From Macrotis lagotis (Eukaryota > Chordata > Mammalia > Peramelemorphia > Peramelidae), in NCBI RefSeq assembly GCF_037893015.1, contig NC_133663.1, positions 219,259,753 to 219,323,752 on the forward strand: DNA of 64,000 bases, in the 5' to 3' direction. Position numbers and translations under genes: made by a program. Position 1 is the stretch's first letter. Every line of letters starts with the position of its first letter. Shown here piece by piece: positions 1 through 11,571 of this stretch. Under the pieces are notes generated by a model. The model was not told the DNA's origin and searched no databases. It saw only the letters and a list, made by a program, of their open reading frames with translations.

Positions 1-248
1 CAACAATAAAATTGGACAAGGATCTGGAACTAGAGGAGGAGGAAAATTGATTGGATTACTTTTAGGAAACTAAAAAGCACATTCAATATTCCCAAGGTTC
101 CTATAACAGGAAAGGTCCATTAAAAAAAGCTATTTCTTTTCCTGGGGTTTCTGTGTGGTAGCACTACTGTTTTCAAAGAACCAAATCGATGAGCAATTTC
201 AGAAGACACAGAAAGTCACATAGTGAATATGGCTTAGAATGAGATGTA
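1..248. other. Flank of HAL1, no gene seen
   Basis: AT-rich sequence with no recognisable gene or repeat. Its last 13 bases (236-248) are the left target-site duplication of the HAL1 that follows. Confidence 0.5.
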
Positions 249-802
249 AGGGAAGATGGTGGCAGAAGAAGAGCCTCTTTTAGGTGCTCTCCAAAATATT
301 TCAAAAACCTTAAAATTTTGACTCTAACTAAATTTTCGAGAGAGAGAACCCACAGAAAGATACAGTGAGGCAACTCTCCAGCCCAAGGTAACCTGGAAAA
401 TAGTGGGAAAACTGTGTTCCATGGGGTTGGAGGGGTGGAAGAGTGAAGGAACTTCAGCCTTCTGAGAACAGCCCCAAGGTGCCTGGGAGTGCCAGCTTCC
501 AGCAGCAGAAGCAGTTTCCTAATCTGCACCCCAGGGAGCACCAAGCACAACTTGGAAGGTCAACAGGGAGACCTCTGCCAGAGCAAGTGGAGCCCAGGCC
601 CTCAGCACAGTGACCACGGCAGCCCAGATCCAAGAAATGGAAGCAGGCCGGTGGAGTCATCCAGCAGGAGCCTCCAGGCAGCTGCTCCCTGAGTGCTCAG
701 CCCACAGAAGGTAAGAGAGTAGAGGGAGACAGCCAAAGTATGTCCTCTGTCCTTGGAACAGGATTCTGGTTGCAGTCTAGGCCCCACATAGAGCAGGGAC
801 CC

Positions 803-813
803 CCCCCCCCCCA
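803..813 (+). repeat. Poly-C run
   Basis: Eleven consecutive C within the HAL1 5' region, a length-unstable homopolymer. Confidence 0.8.
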
Positions 814-957
814 CATACACACAGTTCCGTGGCAGAGAGGTGAGTTTGTGGTCATTCACAGACCCAGGAGAGCAATCAGAGCCTCACATACTGAGGGGTG
901 TCCCAATAATACTCAAAAGCTCAGGAAGCACCCCAAAACCAGGCACAGGCTAGGGAA

Positions 958-2070
958 ATGAGTAAACAGGGAAAAAAGGGACCTGACCATAGACAATTAC
1001 TTTGGTCCCATGGAGGACCAAAATACTCAATCTGAAGATGAGAAAGTCCAAGCTCCTGCATCTAAAGACTTCAAGAAATATAGAAGTTGGGCTTAGGTGA
1101 TGACAGAGCTCAAAAAAGATTTTGAAAAACAAGTAAGGGAAATAGAAGAAAAATTCAGAAAAGAAATGATATAGATGCAAGAAAAATATGAAAACAAAGT
1201 CAGCAGCTTAGTCAAGGAGATCCAAAAAATGCTGAAGAAAATAACATGTTAAAAACCAGCTAAGGTCAAATGGATAAAACAGTTCAAAAAAATTATTGAG
1301 GAGAAGAATGCTTTAAAAAGCAGAATTGGCCAGATGGAAAAGGAGATAAGAAAGCTCTCTGAGGAAAGAAAATCCTTCAGATGTAGAATGGAGCTAAAGA
1401 AAGCTGATGACTTTGTGAGAAATCAAGACACAATAGTTCAACACCAAATGAATGAAAAATTAGAAGAAAATGGGAAATATCTCATTGAAAAAAAAAAACA
1501 ACTGATCTGGAAAAGAGATCCAGAAAAGATATTTTTAAAATTACTGGGCTACCTAAAAGTCATGATCAGGAAAAGAGCCTTGGGCCTCATTTTTAAAAAA
1601 TCTCTATAAGAAAATTGCCCTGATATCCTAGAAGCAGAGGGTAAAATAGAAATTGAGAGACTCCACTGATCTTTCCCAGAAAGAGATCCATGAAAAACAA
1701 TACCCAGGAATATTATAGCCAAGTTCCAGAACTCCCAAGTCAAAGAGAAAATATTACAAGCAGCCATAAGGACACAATTCAAATATCGTGGAACTGCAGT
1801 CAGGATTACCCAGGACTTAGCAGCAACTACATTAAGGGCTCATAGGGATTGGAATATAATATTCTGGAAGGCAAAAGAGCTTGGAATGCAACAGAGAATC
1901 ACTACCCAGCAAAACTGAGCATCCTCTTTCAGGGGAAAAGATGGACTTACAGTGAAACAGGGGACTTTCAAATGTTCCCGTTGAAACCACCAGAGCTGAA
2001 CAGAAAGTTTGTCCTTCAGGTACAGGACTCAGGTGAAGCATGGAGAGGGTGGACGAGAAGGGTAAATTAA
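958..2070 (+). pseudogene. HAL1 ORF1 (L1 ORF1p-like), decayed
   Basis: L1 ORF1p is a trimeric RNA-binding chaperone with an N-terminal coiled coil, an RRM and a C-terminal domain. The likely start at 958 gives MSKQG; the reading then shifts in the following A/G run before matching the other copy's TIDNYFGPMEDQN-like N terminus. A Lys/Glu-rich coiled-coil stretch occupies about 1100-1480. The C-terminal part still shows AKLSILFQGKRWTYSE and PELNRKF (about 1910-2010), matching L1 ORF1p C-terminal motifs. Several stops and frameshifts break it (for example tag at 1095-1097 and taa near 1250), so no full protein can be made. Confidence 0.75.
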
Positions 2071-2507
2071 GAGGGACTTAATGATGATGAACTGTGTATA
2101 TTCCTGCATGGAAAAATGATACTGATAATACTTATATGAACCTTCTCATTTAAAAGAGCAGGTAGAAGGAGCTTTTATAGATGAAACACAGGAGAGAGCT
2201 GAATTTGAAAATATAATATATTGTAAAAATGGAGTCAATGGGCGAAAAGGAAAGTACTAAAAAAAGGAAAGGAGAGGTAAAATAGGCTAAAATTAGCTTT
2301 TGCAATGATATGGAAGGGGGGAAGGCAAGGGGGAATGAGGGAACCTTCATTCTCATCAGAAATGGCTCAGAGAGGAAATAGCATACACACTCAATAGGGT
2401 ATAGACATCTTGAAGAAAAAGGAGAGAAGGGGGACAGGGGGAGGGGAGAGATATGGGTAATAGAGGAGAGAGTAGATCATAGAAGAGGATAGTCAGTTAT
2501 AACATAT

Positions 2508-2659
2508 ATTTTTTTTTTACTTTTTGCAAGGTGATGGGATTAGGTGGTCTGTCTAGGCCATGGAGCTGGGTGGTTGCTGAGTCTCTGGAGTGGGATGTAG
2601 GCTTGGGGCCTCTTGGCCCCAGGGCTGGTGCTCTGGTCACTGTACCAGTCAACTGCCCC
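2508..2659 (-). repeat. Highly diverged tRNA-type SINE inside HAL1 3' UTR
   Basis: Read on the minus strand it begins ggggcag, keeps cagagcaccagccctggggccaag and ends with caccttgcaaaaagt plus an A tail, in the same order as the common SINE. The middle is much more diverged and GC-richer than other copies here. No clear TSD is visible. Confidence 0.6.
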
Positions 2660-3239
2660 ATTTTGGAAGAGAGAAAGGGAAAGGAGAGAGAAAATATAAT
2701 AGATGGTAGTGGGGAGAAATTGATGGAGGGAATTACAATTAACAGCAGCAACTGTGGAAAAATATGGAAGTAACTACTATGATGATCTTATGATAAAGAA
2801 AGTGATTCACCTGAGGCAGAGCAGATGGTATCAGAACACAGACTTGACACATTTTTTTCCTCTTTCTTTTACTTTGTTTCTCATGAGGTTTTATATTTTT
2901 TGTGGGGGGGGGTATTGTGTTTACTCTTAAGAATATTTTAATAATATGTAAATAAATTAAAGAAAAATAAAAAATAAAAAAGAATGAGATGTATCATTGA
3001 ATCAATGAGGAATTCTAAAGAAAAACAGGAGTAAAAGGTGTTACCAAAGCATGGGATGATAGATTAATAGCCCAAATGCTCCACTGATATCTAGATATCA
3101 GGAGACAAGGAGCAAGGAAGACTTTGAGCACATTGGGTGAATTCCTTGGAACTTGGATGACAGCTGTGCAGGCATGGCTTGTTTGTGATCATCTGTGTCA
3201 ATCTATATCATTGGAGAAAACTTCCAAGTCAATGAGATT

Positions 3240-3510
3240 ATAGATCCATATGAATGTGTTTATATTTTTATACATGTATATATTATACATGAAATCTATG
3301 TATCCATTGTATATATATTTGATTTTTTCTATATATGTATACATGTATACAAATAAATGCATGTATAGTTATATGTACATATACTCATATATATGACATA
3401 TATACTTATATACATATACCTTATATATACATATAATATGTATTACATATACATATATAAGTAAACATTGAAATGGATCTAGGGTATGTATGTGTATATA
3501 CATACATTAA
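3240..3510. repeat. AT-rich degenerate (ATATAC)n tract
   Basis: About 270 bp dominated by alternating atatac, tatata and catata steps with no uniform unit. It has the look of an old, decayed dinucleotide/hexanucleotide microsatellite. Confidence 0.75.
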
Positions 3511-4710
3511 TGTGATATGAATTAGCAACTCCAGAAAAAAATGTATTCAGATATGACCATAGCCTTCCATATGAATGGTATGGCCTTTAAAAGACTTTTA
3601 AGGTTGGAGATCTTAGATAATGTATTTCTCTTCAAATTTCTTATTAATATTTTTGTTTTTATAGCATGGACATTTCTAAAATATTCCTCACTGCCTAAAA
3701 AAACTCTTTTTTTTGAAGTGAATAATTAAGTGAAGCCATTTTACATGTTGATTATCTAACATCTGAAATGTGCTAGAATCAACTTGGACTGACTGGAAAG
3801 AGCTAATTATTATATTTTGAGGATGAGCATTTATACCTTGGAAATTAGCAAATCAGATCAGGGCTTAATTTATTGTTTTTGTTGATTGTCTATACTTAAG
3901 AAAGGGAAAGCAAGAATATCTATAATGCAACTTAAAGAGTCCAGCATACTTTTTCAACAGTAATTTCATTACTTCTCTACTGGTAGGAGAGAGGTACTTC
4001 CCTCTTATCTTCTCCAGACCAAGATTCTATATTTATTTTGTGAAGGACCAACAGAAAACACATAACAAAGTCCATATTCCATTTCAATCCTGTTCTTGAG
4101 AATTTATGGTATTATTAAAATAAAAAGGGGCTCATAAAATATACTTTCATTTGGAGAAATTCTTTGGGTAGTGATTGAGATCCCAGTCTTGAGCTAGGAA
4201 GGAAGCTTCCTAGGCACTTTCTTTCTGTGTGCATGGAGCAACCAAAGCTATCCTGCTGTAACCCAGAATTCTAGTAAATTCACACAGGAAATTCATATGC
4301 ATAAGTTGATTACAGATGTTTATGAAAAGTAAAGCTAGGTCAGGAAAAAACCCTAATAACTTCAAGCAAAGCAAGGAAACAGGTTCCAAAATGGATTCTA
4401 GGTGCCATCAATCTCTTCTTCTCAGATAACTCCCATGAATTCCCATGTCTCCTCTTTAGCCTGGGATGGGAAATTACATCATTGCTGCTGCTGTTATGAT
4501 ACAACTTCCAGTTTCTTCGGGCCATCTGCTCTCCCTACACTGTTATTTGTGATGATTCCAAGAAAGTTAAAATTAAACATCCCAGGGGTTGTGTATTTAG
4601 TCCCTAGAGGGAAAGCTCATCCTATGGGAATGGATTCCAACAAATTCTATAATTGATAATGATTGAAAAAATAGTGTACCCTTTTAAAAGCCAGATTTAA
4701 TCTTCCTGTT
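3511..4710. other. Unassigned sequence
   Basis: No gene or recognised repeat. Open frames here (for example 3541-3729 and 4402-4656) are short, lack recognisable domains and are expected by chance. Confidence 0.5.
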
Positions 4711-4722
4711 AAGATAGTGATG

Positions 4723-4838
4723 AAGGGGGGCAGGTAGGTGGCCCATTGGACAGAGCACTGGTCCTGGAGTCAGGAAGACCTGAGTTCAAATCCAACTTCA
4801 GATGTTTAATAATTACCTAGCTGTAAAACAAACAAAAA
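4723..4838 (+). repeat. tRNA-derived marsupial SINE, internally shortened
   Basis: The head (ggggcaggtaggtggcc, gagcactggtcctggagtcagg) and B box (gttcaaatcc) are clear. After acctagctgt the copy jumps straight into its A-rich tail, missing the usual ggccttgggcaagcc end. Flanked by aagatagtgatg (4711-4722) and aagatggtgatg (4839-4850), a 12-bp TSD with one mismatch. Confidence 0.85.
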
Positions 4839-4850
4839 AAGATGGTGATG

Positions 4851-5655
4851 TAAAAGTTTGAAAAGAAGTACACACGTGCCCTAATGAACCCACATAGAAC
4901 AATGACAAAGCAAACTAACATGGAACAGAAGGAAACTATTCCACCTAGCCTAGAATTGAACAAAGAGATGGTAATGTTGCCAAGTTATGGTTTTAAAAAA
5001 AGGCAAATTAGGATTGTTTAAGGAACTAACTTTAGAACAAGGTAAAAAAAAGGTAGAAAAATAATGTTGATTTAAAAAATTCCCTATAGTACATTCCTAG
5101 ACTCGACATTGTTTGACTTTAAATGGATACACAATAGAATCAAAATATAGACTTAATCCAATTGAAATAGGAGACTACTAAGAGGAATTTTCCAAAGGAC
5201 CCCCCCCCCAGTATATTATTCTGGTCCAAAATTTTAAAATCAGAATCCAAATAAATTTCTATCCTCATCAAATCTAGTTTTAAAAAAATTAAAAAATTAT
5301 CAAACCACAATAAAATGAGAGGTTTTTTGTTCACTTTTTAAATGATTTTCTAAATTTGCCAATGTCTGTAATACATTTTCGTAAATTAAGAGATGTTAAA
5401 AGTCGATTGTAGATCATCATAATGGTCCAGGAAAAAGGAAGAAGTGTAGGACAAAGTAGGAGTTTGTTTCACATTTTCACCCAGATACGTGAGTTGCTGA
5501 TCCTCTCATTTATTGAAAGGCAAAAACAAGAGCTATTATTAGGAAGTTAAACATGAGTGTGGATCATAGGAGAGGATAGTCATATTTTGATTAATTTCAT
5601 GGTCATTCTTTGAAATGATCACATGAAAACAAAAACCCAAATTGAAAATGATTCA
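4851..5655. other. Unassigned sequence
   Basis: No gene seen. It contains a C9 run near 5201-5209. A roughly 25-base match (ggatcataggagaggatagtca, about 5561) to the HAL1 3' UTR near 2475 is too short to call an element. Confidence 0.45.
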
Positions 5656-6397
5656 TACTTTTCTGGAGAGAAATTTGGAACTATGCCCAAAGGGCAACAA
5701 AAATGTGCATACCCTTTGATCCAGCAATACCAGTACTGGGTCTATACCCTGAAGAGATGATGAAAAAGGGTAAAAATATCACTTGTACAAAAATATTTAT
5801 AGCAGCCCTGTTTGTGGTGGCAAAGAATTAGAAATCAAGTAAATATCCTTCAATTGGGGAATGGTTTAGAAACTGCGATATATGTATGTCACAGAACACT
5901 ATTTTTCTATTAGAAACCACGAGGGATGGGAATTCAGGAAAGCCTGGAGGGATTTGCAAGAACTGATGCTGAGTGACATGAGCAGAACCAGAAAAACATT
6001 GTACACCCTAACAGCAGCATAGGGGTGATGATCAACCTTGATGGACTAGCTCATTCCATCAGTGCAACAATCAGGAACAATTTGAGGCTCTCTGCATTGG
6101 AGAATACCATCTGTATCCAGAGAAACAACTATGGAGTTTGAACAAAGACCAAGGACTATTACTTTAAATTTAGGGGAAAAAACTGATATCTTATTGTCTG
6201 ATCTTGCTATCTCTTATACTTTATGTTTCTTCCTTAAGGATATGATTTCTCTCCCATCACACTCAATTTGGATCAATGTATATCATGGAAACAATGTAAA
6301 GACTGACAAATTGCCTTCTGTGGGGGATGCGGGAGGGAAGTAAGATTAGGGGAAAAATTGTAAAACTCAAAATAAATAAAATCTTAAATTTAAAAAA
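5656..6397 (+). mobile_element. L1 3' end, 5'-truncated
   Basis: Collinear with the last 740 bp of the full-length L1 (from about 39,575): ORF2 C terminus (ttctggagagaaatttgg, then atttatagcagccctgtttg), the G-rich 3' UTR (tgtgggggatgcgggaggg) and the terminal aaactcaaaataaataaaat. The coding part carries stops, including tag in caaagaattag. I did not find a convincing TSD. Confidence 0.9.
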
Positions 6398-6782
6398 GTT
6401 ATCACAGGAAAGGAGAACATCTTCAATTTGGGAAATAAATGTTGATCATTTGAGATTTTCTAAATGAAAATTTCATTAATACCCTGTTGCCCTGATTTAC
6501 TTGATTCTACCAAAGAGACTAAGGTTTTGAAAAAAAGGCAATCACAGACATCATAGACATTTTTCTAGGATGATTACTTCAAATAATTTTTTGAGCTCCA
6601 TCTTAGTAACATATTCAGTAGTTTGATATGAAACATTACTATTAGAGGTACACTTTGTCCAGACTATTGATGTATCTTCCAAGATTTGCATGGTGTAATA
6701 AACCCTTTGCTTAGCTATTTAAAAGAAGACAGTGAAGTAAGAAGAGACTTTTAAATGGATTTGAGGTAGTTTTGGCATCTAA
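6398..6782. other. Unassigned sequence
   Basis: No gene or clear repeat. Its right edge is the left TSD (ggtctctct, 6783-6791) of the next L1. Confidence 0.5.
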
Positions 6783-7050
6783 GGTCTCTCTTTATTTTTT
6801 TAATATTTATTTGTTTTCCAATTATATACAATAGTAGTTTCTACCTGTCATTTTTGTAAGGTTTTGAATTTTATACTTTTTTCCCCAACCCTCCCTTTCT
6901 ACCCTCTACCCCCACCCAAGAAGGCTGTCTGATAATCTTTACATTGCTTTTCCTGCTATATATTGATTGAAATTGAATGTGTTGAAAGAGAAATAATATC
7001 CTTGAGGAAAAAATAAAATAGTAGATATAGCAAAATTATGTAGTATATTA

Positions 7051-7110
<60 letters not shown>
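7051..7110. repeat. (AT)n microsatellite in L1 3' UTR
   Basis: About 60 bp of nearly pure AT. The matching position in the other two antisense L1s (54,800 and 62,785) holds only a short T/A run, so the tract expanded in this copy. Confidence 0.9.
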
Positions 7111-7113
<3 letters not shown>

Positions 7114-7224
7114 AATTGAAGGTAATAGGCTTTGGTCTTTGAACTCCACAGTTCTTTCTCTAGATGCAGGTACTCTAAAATTGTCCCTGATTATTGTATT
7201 GATGAAATTGCAAGTCCTTTTTTT

Positions 7225-7370
7225 TAGGTTTTTGAAAGGCAAATGGGGTTAAGTGGCTTGCTCATGGTCACACAGCTAGGTAATTATTAAATGTCTGAGG
7301 CCATATTTGAACTCAGGTAGTCCTAACTCCAGGGCCGGTGCTCTATCCACTGCATAACCTAGCTGTCCCT
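7225..7370 (-). repeat. tRNA-derived marsupial SINE, nested in L1
   Basis: Reversed SINE with poly-T tail on the left and agctgtccct at its 5' end. The host sequence caagtccttttttt occurs on both sides (7211-7224 and 7371-7384), a clear TSD showing insertion after the L1. Confidence 0.95.
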
Positions 7371-8607
7371 CAAGTCCTTTTTTTAATGGTTGATCATCAC
7401 CCCCAGATTGCTGTTAGGGTACACAATATTCTTCTGAATCTGCTCCTCTTGCCCAACATCACCTCATGCAAGTCTTTCCAAGACTTCTCTGAAATCCCAT
7501 CCCTCCTGGTTTCTTAATAGAACAATAGTGTTCCATAATATATACCACAATTTGTTTAGCCATTCCCTAATTGATGGACATTCACTAGATTTCCAATTCT
7601 TTTCTACCCAAATATGGTTGCTATGAATATTTTTGTACAAGTGATTTTCATAATGTCTTCAGGGTATAGACCAAGTAGTGGTATCAAAGGGTATGTATAT
7701 TTTTATTACTCTTTGGGCATAATTCCAGAAAGGTTGGATGAGTTCACAGCTCCATTAACAATGTATTAGTGTCCCAGATTTCTCACATCTCTTCCAACAT
7801 TGAACATTGTCCTTTCTGGTCATATTGGCCAATCTGATAGGTGTGAGATTGTACCTCAGAGATGCTTTAATTTGCATTTCTCTAATCAGTAATGATTTAG
7901 AGCAATTTTTCATAGGACTATGGATAGCTTTGATGTCCTCATATGTAAATTGCCTTTGCATATCTTTTGACCATTTGTCAATTGGGGAATGGATTGGTTT
8001 TTTTTTTATGAATTTGACTCAGTTCTCTATATAGTTTAGAAATTAATCTTTTGTCAGAAATGCTAGTTGTAAAAATTGTTTCCCAATTTATTATATTTCT
8101 TTTGATCTTGGTTACAGTGGTTTTGTCTGTGCAAAAGCTTTTTAATTTAATGTAATCAAAATTATCTAATTAGTTTTTAATGATGTTCTCCATCTCTTCC
8201 TTGGTCACAAAATGTTTCCCTTTCCATTGATCTGACAGGTAAACTATTCCCTGATTTCCTACTTTTCTTATAATGTCTTTTATGTCTAAATCCTGTACCC
8301 ATTTTGATATTATCCTGGTATAGAGTGTGAGATGTTGGTCTAATCCAAGTTTCTTCCATACTAACTGCCAATTTCCCCAGCAGTTTTTTTTTTTTTTTAT
8401 CAAAGAGAGAGTTGTTATCCCAGAAGCTGGATTTTGGGGGTTTATCAAACAGCAGATTACTATAATCATTTCCTGCTGTTTCTTTTGCATCTAATCTATT
8501 CCACTGATCCACCACTCTGTTTGTTAGACAATACCAAACAGTTTTGATGACTGATGCCTTATAATATAATTTTAGATCTGGTAAGGCTAAGCCAACATGG
8601 TCTCTCT

Positions 8608-9131
8608 ATATATACTCACCACATTACTGGAACAAAACTGCTTCATGTCTACAATTCTGAGAAGAGGAAGGTGGGCAAACTGATATGCTCACTAGACTGA
8701 GAAATAAGTATCTTTATTTGCAGCATTTGGCATTGCTGGATCCCTCATTAGCTATAGAACTTAAACTTAGGAAGTATGGAGAGTTAGTGTTTGAATCCAG
8801 AGGGAATTAAAATATATTTGCTCCCCAGAAATTTATTTCTAATTGTTAAGCCAAATTCTCTCCATATCCAGATTATTTTCTTTCATTAAGTTTGGTAACT
8901 TTCCAAACTATTCCTTCAGGTTTCTGGTAAGGTTGTTTAAGTGACACCGAGTGTTTCTGTTTTGGCCAGAATTCCTGAAGGTCTTCCCCTCCCAGATTGA
9001 TTTTTTGGGGGACTAGGTAAATAAGAGGTCTTTCTTCATTTTATTGCTTACCTAATTTTTTTTATCACTGAACAGGTATTGCCTCAAAACTTACCTGGGA
9101 AAGACTTCAACTTAAAGGCCAAATTCTTCTA
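8608..9131. other. Unassigned sequence
   Basis: Nothing recognised; no sizeable open frame. Confidence 0.5.
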
Positions 9132-9300
9132 CTGTATCTGGGGTCATCTCCAATAGTCCTGGTATATAGGTTTCCACTGGACCCAGATGACTCTGGAGGA
9201 GAGAGGGAGTGACTTTGCACAGCCCTCCTTCACTTAAATCCAATTCACTTGCACATCATGGCATCACCTTCCTGATTTCATGGTATACTTGATGAAGTCT
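9132..9300 (+). repeat. RTE-tailed SINE, 3' part
   Basis: Contains ggggtcatctccaat, ccactggacccagatgactctgg, ccaattcacttgca and catcacctt in the same order as the better copy on the minus strand at 30,453-30,788. RTESINE-type by memory. The tRNA-like head is missing. Confidence 0.7.
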
Positions 9301-9304
9301 ATTC

Positions 9305-9550
9305 CTCCCATCCCATTGGCAACTAGAAAGCTCAGTAGATAAAGATCTAGGCCTAGAAAATTAGTTTAGCCTCAGATATTTATTAGCCATATGCCCTGAG
9401 AAAATCATTTAACCTTGGTATGCCTCAGTTTCCTCAACTGTAAAAAATGAGATATTAGCCCCTAATTCATATACTAATATTTGTGTATCTCAAATGAGAT
9501 ATTAGGAAAGCTCTTAGTATTTAGTAGATGCTTAATGCCTACATGTTCCC
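9305..9550 (+). repeat. MIR/CORE-SINE (marsupial type)
   Basis: The CORE motif is visible as atcatttaaccttgg then gcctcagtttcctcaactgtaaaa, followed by the agctcttagtatttagtagatgctt tail. Strongly diverged, so old. Confidence 0.75.
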
Positions 9551-9559
9551 TTCCCTTAT

Positions 9560-10084
9560 TCCCTTCCCCTCAGGGCATTCCTTCAGTTCTGTTTTTACAA
9601 TAATTTAGATTTTAGGACAATCTCATGTTATGAATCAGATTAACAGACATCTGCAGAAGTGCTTACTACTGGTAGAAAAAAAAATAAAAGTAGCAACCCA
9701 GTGTCAAGGGGACTCCTGTAAATATAATTGAAAATTACATGAAGTAAGGAGAAGGTAAGTAATAGAGAACAGAGTACCCCAAATGCCAGGTCAAATGTCT
9801 TGTCATTAGGAAGAAAGTGACTCACCTGAAAAACCAGGCTAGGAGCCCCTCAATTTTACTCTTATCATATGAGTTGTATGTCTAGTGAAGTTGAGTTGGA
9901 AAGAAAGGAAAGATGTGAATGAGGGAAATGTAAATTTGTGACCTGAGATTTAAAACATGCCACTCTACCCTTGTGAAGAGGAGGGCAGTAATGACAATGT
10001 CTGAGGGACTATGGACATGCTGGCTTTCTGTCCCTCTAACCCTAACTCAAGTCTCCTACTCCTAGGTTTACTCTCTCCCTCTCT
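9560..10084. other. Unassigned sequence
   Basis: No gene or repeat recognised. Confidence 0.5.
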
Positions 10085-10205
10085 ATTTCTCCTCCCTTCT
10101 CCACACATGCACAAAACACACACACATCTCTCTCGATGCATATATACCTCCACACATAATATCTCTATGTATATATACACACACACACACACACAGATAT
10201 ACACC
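10085..10205. repeat. Imperfect (CA)n microsatellite
   Basis: Interrupted ac/ca runs (10114-10125, 10180-10195) with tata/cata steps. Short open frames over it are low-complexity artefacts. Confidence 0.8.
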
Positions 10206-10504
10206 TTTTATACTAGGCTATGATTTGTTGTTGAGGAATGTGGGATAAAGTCCTCAACCAATCTAGCCCTTGTGATTTATAAAGAACAGAGGTGCATGGG
10301 TGGGTGAGGATGGGGATGGAATTGAAAACAGTTTCTTTCTCAACAGTTCTCCTATGTTTTTTTCCCATCTGAGAAATATAGTCTTGTTAATACTTGCCCA
10401 ACCAAAAGAATGTGAAAATAGTAAAGAGCTAAAGTGGGCTTCTGGTCAACCTAAGGCAAATGAAAGATGAAATATTAATGTCAGAGGAGATATAGTGGTA
10501 ATAA

Positions 10505-10592
10505 TAAAAAGAGGAGATTTATATCCTCAGTGCTTAACACAGTGTCTGCCACATAGGAGGTATTTAATACATATTTATTGATTGGCAGACTG
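10505..10592 (+). repeat. LINE2 3' end
   Basis: cctcagtgcttaacacagtg, ctgccacatagg and tatttattgattg are the conserved L2 3'-terminal words. Confidence 0.75.
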
Positions 10593-10843
10593 ATCAGATG
10601 TATTTCTATCCAAGATATCTGCTATGTGATACAATGTGATGGAGAGGGAAGTGGTTTATGCTTGATTAAGAGGGAAATGAATGGTTCATACCATTAACTG
10701 AAAGATCTGGCTGAAAAATTTTACCTCTTTCCTTCAGAGAAAGAGGCTTACTAATCCTTGATAACCCCAGTAGGTAGTGAAAATAGTGTTAGGTGATTCT
10801 GAAGATAGCTTAACTCTCTCTTTTTTGTTTTCGTAGGTTTTTT

Positions 10844-10994
10844 TTTTAAGATTTTTTTTTTGCAAGGCAATGGGGTTAAGTGGCTTGCCCAAGGCCACAC
10901 GGCTGGGTAATTATTAAGTGTCTGAGACTGGATTTGAACCAAGGTACGCCTGACTCCAGGTCCGGTGCTTTATCCACTACGCCACCTAGCCGCC
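10844..10994 (-). repeat. tRNA-derived SINE inserted in another SINE's tail
   Basis: Complete reversed SINE. It sits between two copies of tgttttcNtaggtttttt (10826-10843 and 10995-11012), which are themselves tail sequence of the SINE to the right. That duplication marks insertion into an older SINE's A tail. Confidence 0.9.
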
Positions 10995-11148
10995 TGTTTT
11001 CTTAGGTTTTTTGCAAGGCAAATGGGGTTAAGTGGCTTGCCCAAGGCCACACGGCTGGGTAATTATTAAGTGTCTGAGACCACATTTGAACCCAGGTACT
11101 CCTGACTCCAGGGCCGGTGCTTTATCTACTGCACCACCTAGCTACCCC
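10995..11148 (-). repeat. tRNA-derived SINE, host of the preceding insertion
   Basis: Complete reversed SINE. The pair as a whole is flanked by cttaactc at 10809-10816 and 11151-11158, the older insertion's TSD. Confidence 0.9.
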
Positions 11149-11400
11149 ATCTTAACTCATAAGAACTGGTGAGTTGACTGAATTAGTGAGGGTGGCAGGT
11201 CCCTTTTTTACTTTAGGCTTATGACTTAGAGGTGTTTTTGAGCCTTTGTTTCATTTGTCTGAGTTCCAGATACAGGTGGTAATCCTTACTGCTAGTCAGC
11301 TTGACAGGGAAACCCTGAGAAGCCAAGAGTGCCTGAGACCCAAGTTTCAGGTGGGCTTTGGACTTGGAAATGGGACTGTGCTATATAAGAAGTGAAATAA

Positions 11401-11557
11401 AGGGGGCGACTAGGTGGCGCAGTGAAAAGAGCACCGGCCCTGGAGTCAGGCGTACCTGGGTTCAAATCCGACCTCAGACACTTAATAATTACCCAGCCGT
11501 GTGGCCTTGGGCAAGCCACTCAACCCCATTTCCTTGAAAAAAATCTAAAAAAAAAAA
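11401..11557 (+). repeat. tRNA-derived marsupial SINE
   Basis: Well-preserved copy from ggggcgactaggtggcgcag through ttgggcaagccact to an A tail, with perfect 14-bp TSDs aagaagtgaaataa at 11387-11400 and 11558-11571. The intact TSD suggests a young insertion. Confidence 0.97.
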
Positions 11558-11571
11558 AAGAAGTGAAATAA

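Larger units (their letters stand above)
249..2980 (+). mobile_element. Full-length HAL1 (half-L1) retrotransposon, ORF1 only
   Basis: HAL1s are L1 derivatives that keep ORF1 but lack ORF2, so they rely on L1 enzymes. Here a 5' region of about 700 bp opens with gggaagatggtggc and resembles the second copy at 24,618-25,715. A decayed ORF1 follows (about 958-2070), then a purine-rich 3' UTR and an A-rich tail (2957-2980). No endonuclease or RT sequence is present. The 13-bp sequence agaatgagatgta flanks it perfectly at 236-248 and 2981-2993, so the element is complete from end to end. A diverged SINE-like block lies in the 3' UTR (2508-2659). The HAL1 name rests on structure and recollection of the family. 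Confidence 0.85.
6792..8598 (-). mobile_element. 5'-truncated L1 (3' 1.6 kb), antisense
   Basis: The reverse complement matches the full-length L1 from the RT thumb/C-terminal part of ORF2 (about 38,740) to the 3' end. On the + strand, ttctttgccaccac-like and aattgatggacattcac motifs are seen reversed. Flanked by ggtctctct at 6783-6791 and 8599-8607, a 9-bp TSD. An (AT)n tract and a SINE interrupt it. The ORF2 C-terminal frame survives only in pieces. Confidence 0.9.

Noticed and set aside
5555-5585. Short match to the HAL1 3' UTR near 2475
   Set aside because: About 25 bases only, with no collinear neighbours; not enough for an element.
9965-10223. Overlapping frames rich in Cys/Val/Thr/His
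   Set aside because: Translations of the (CA)n tract.
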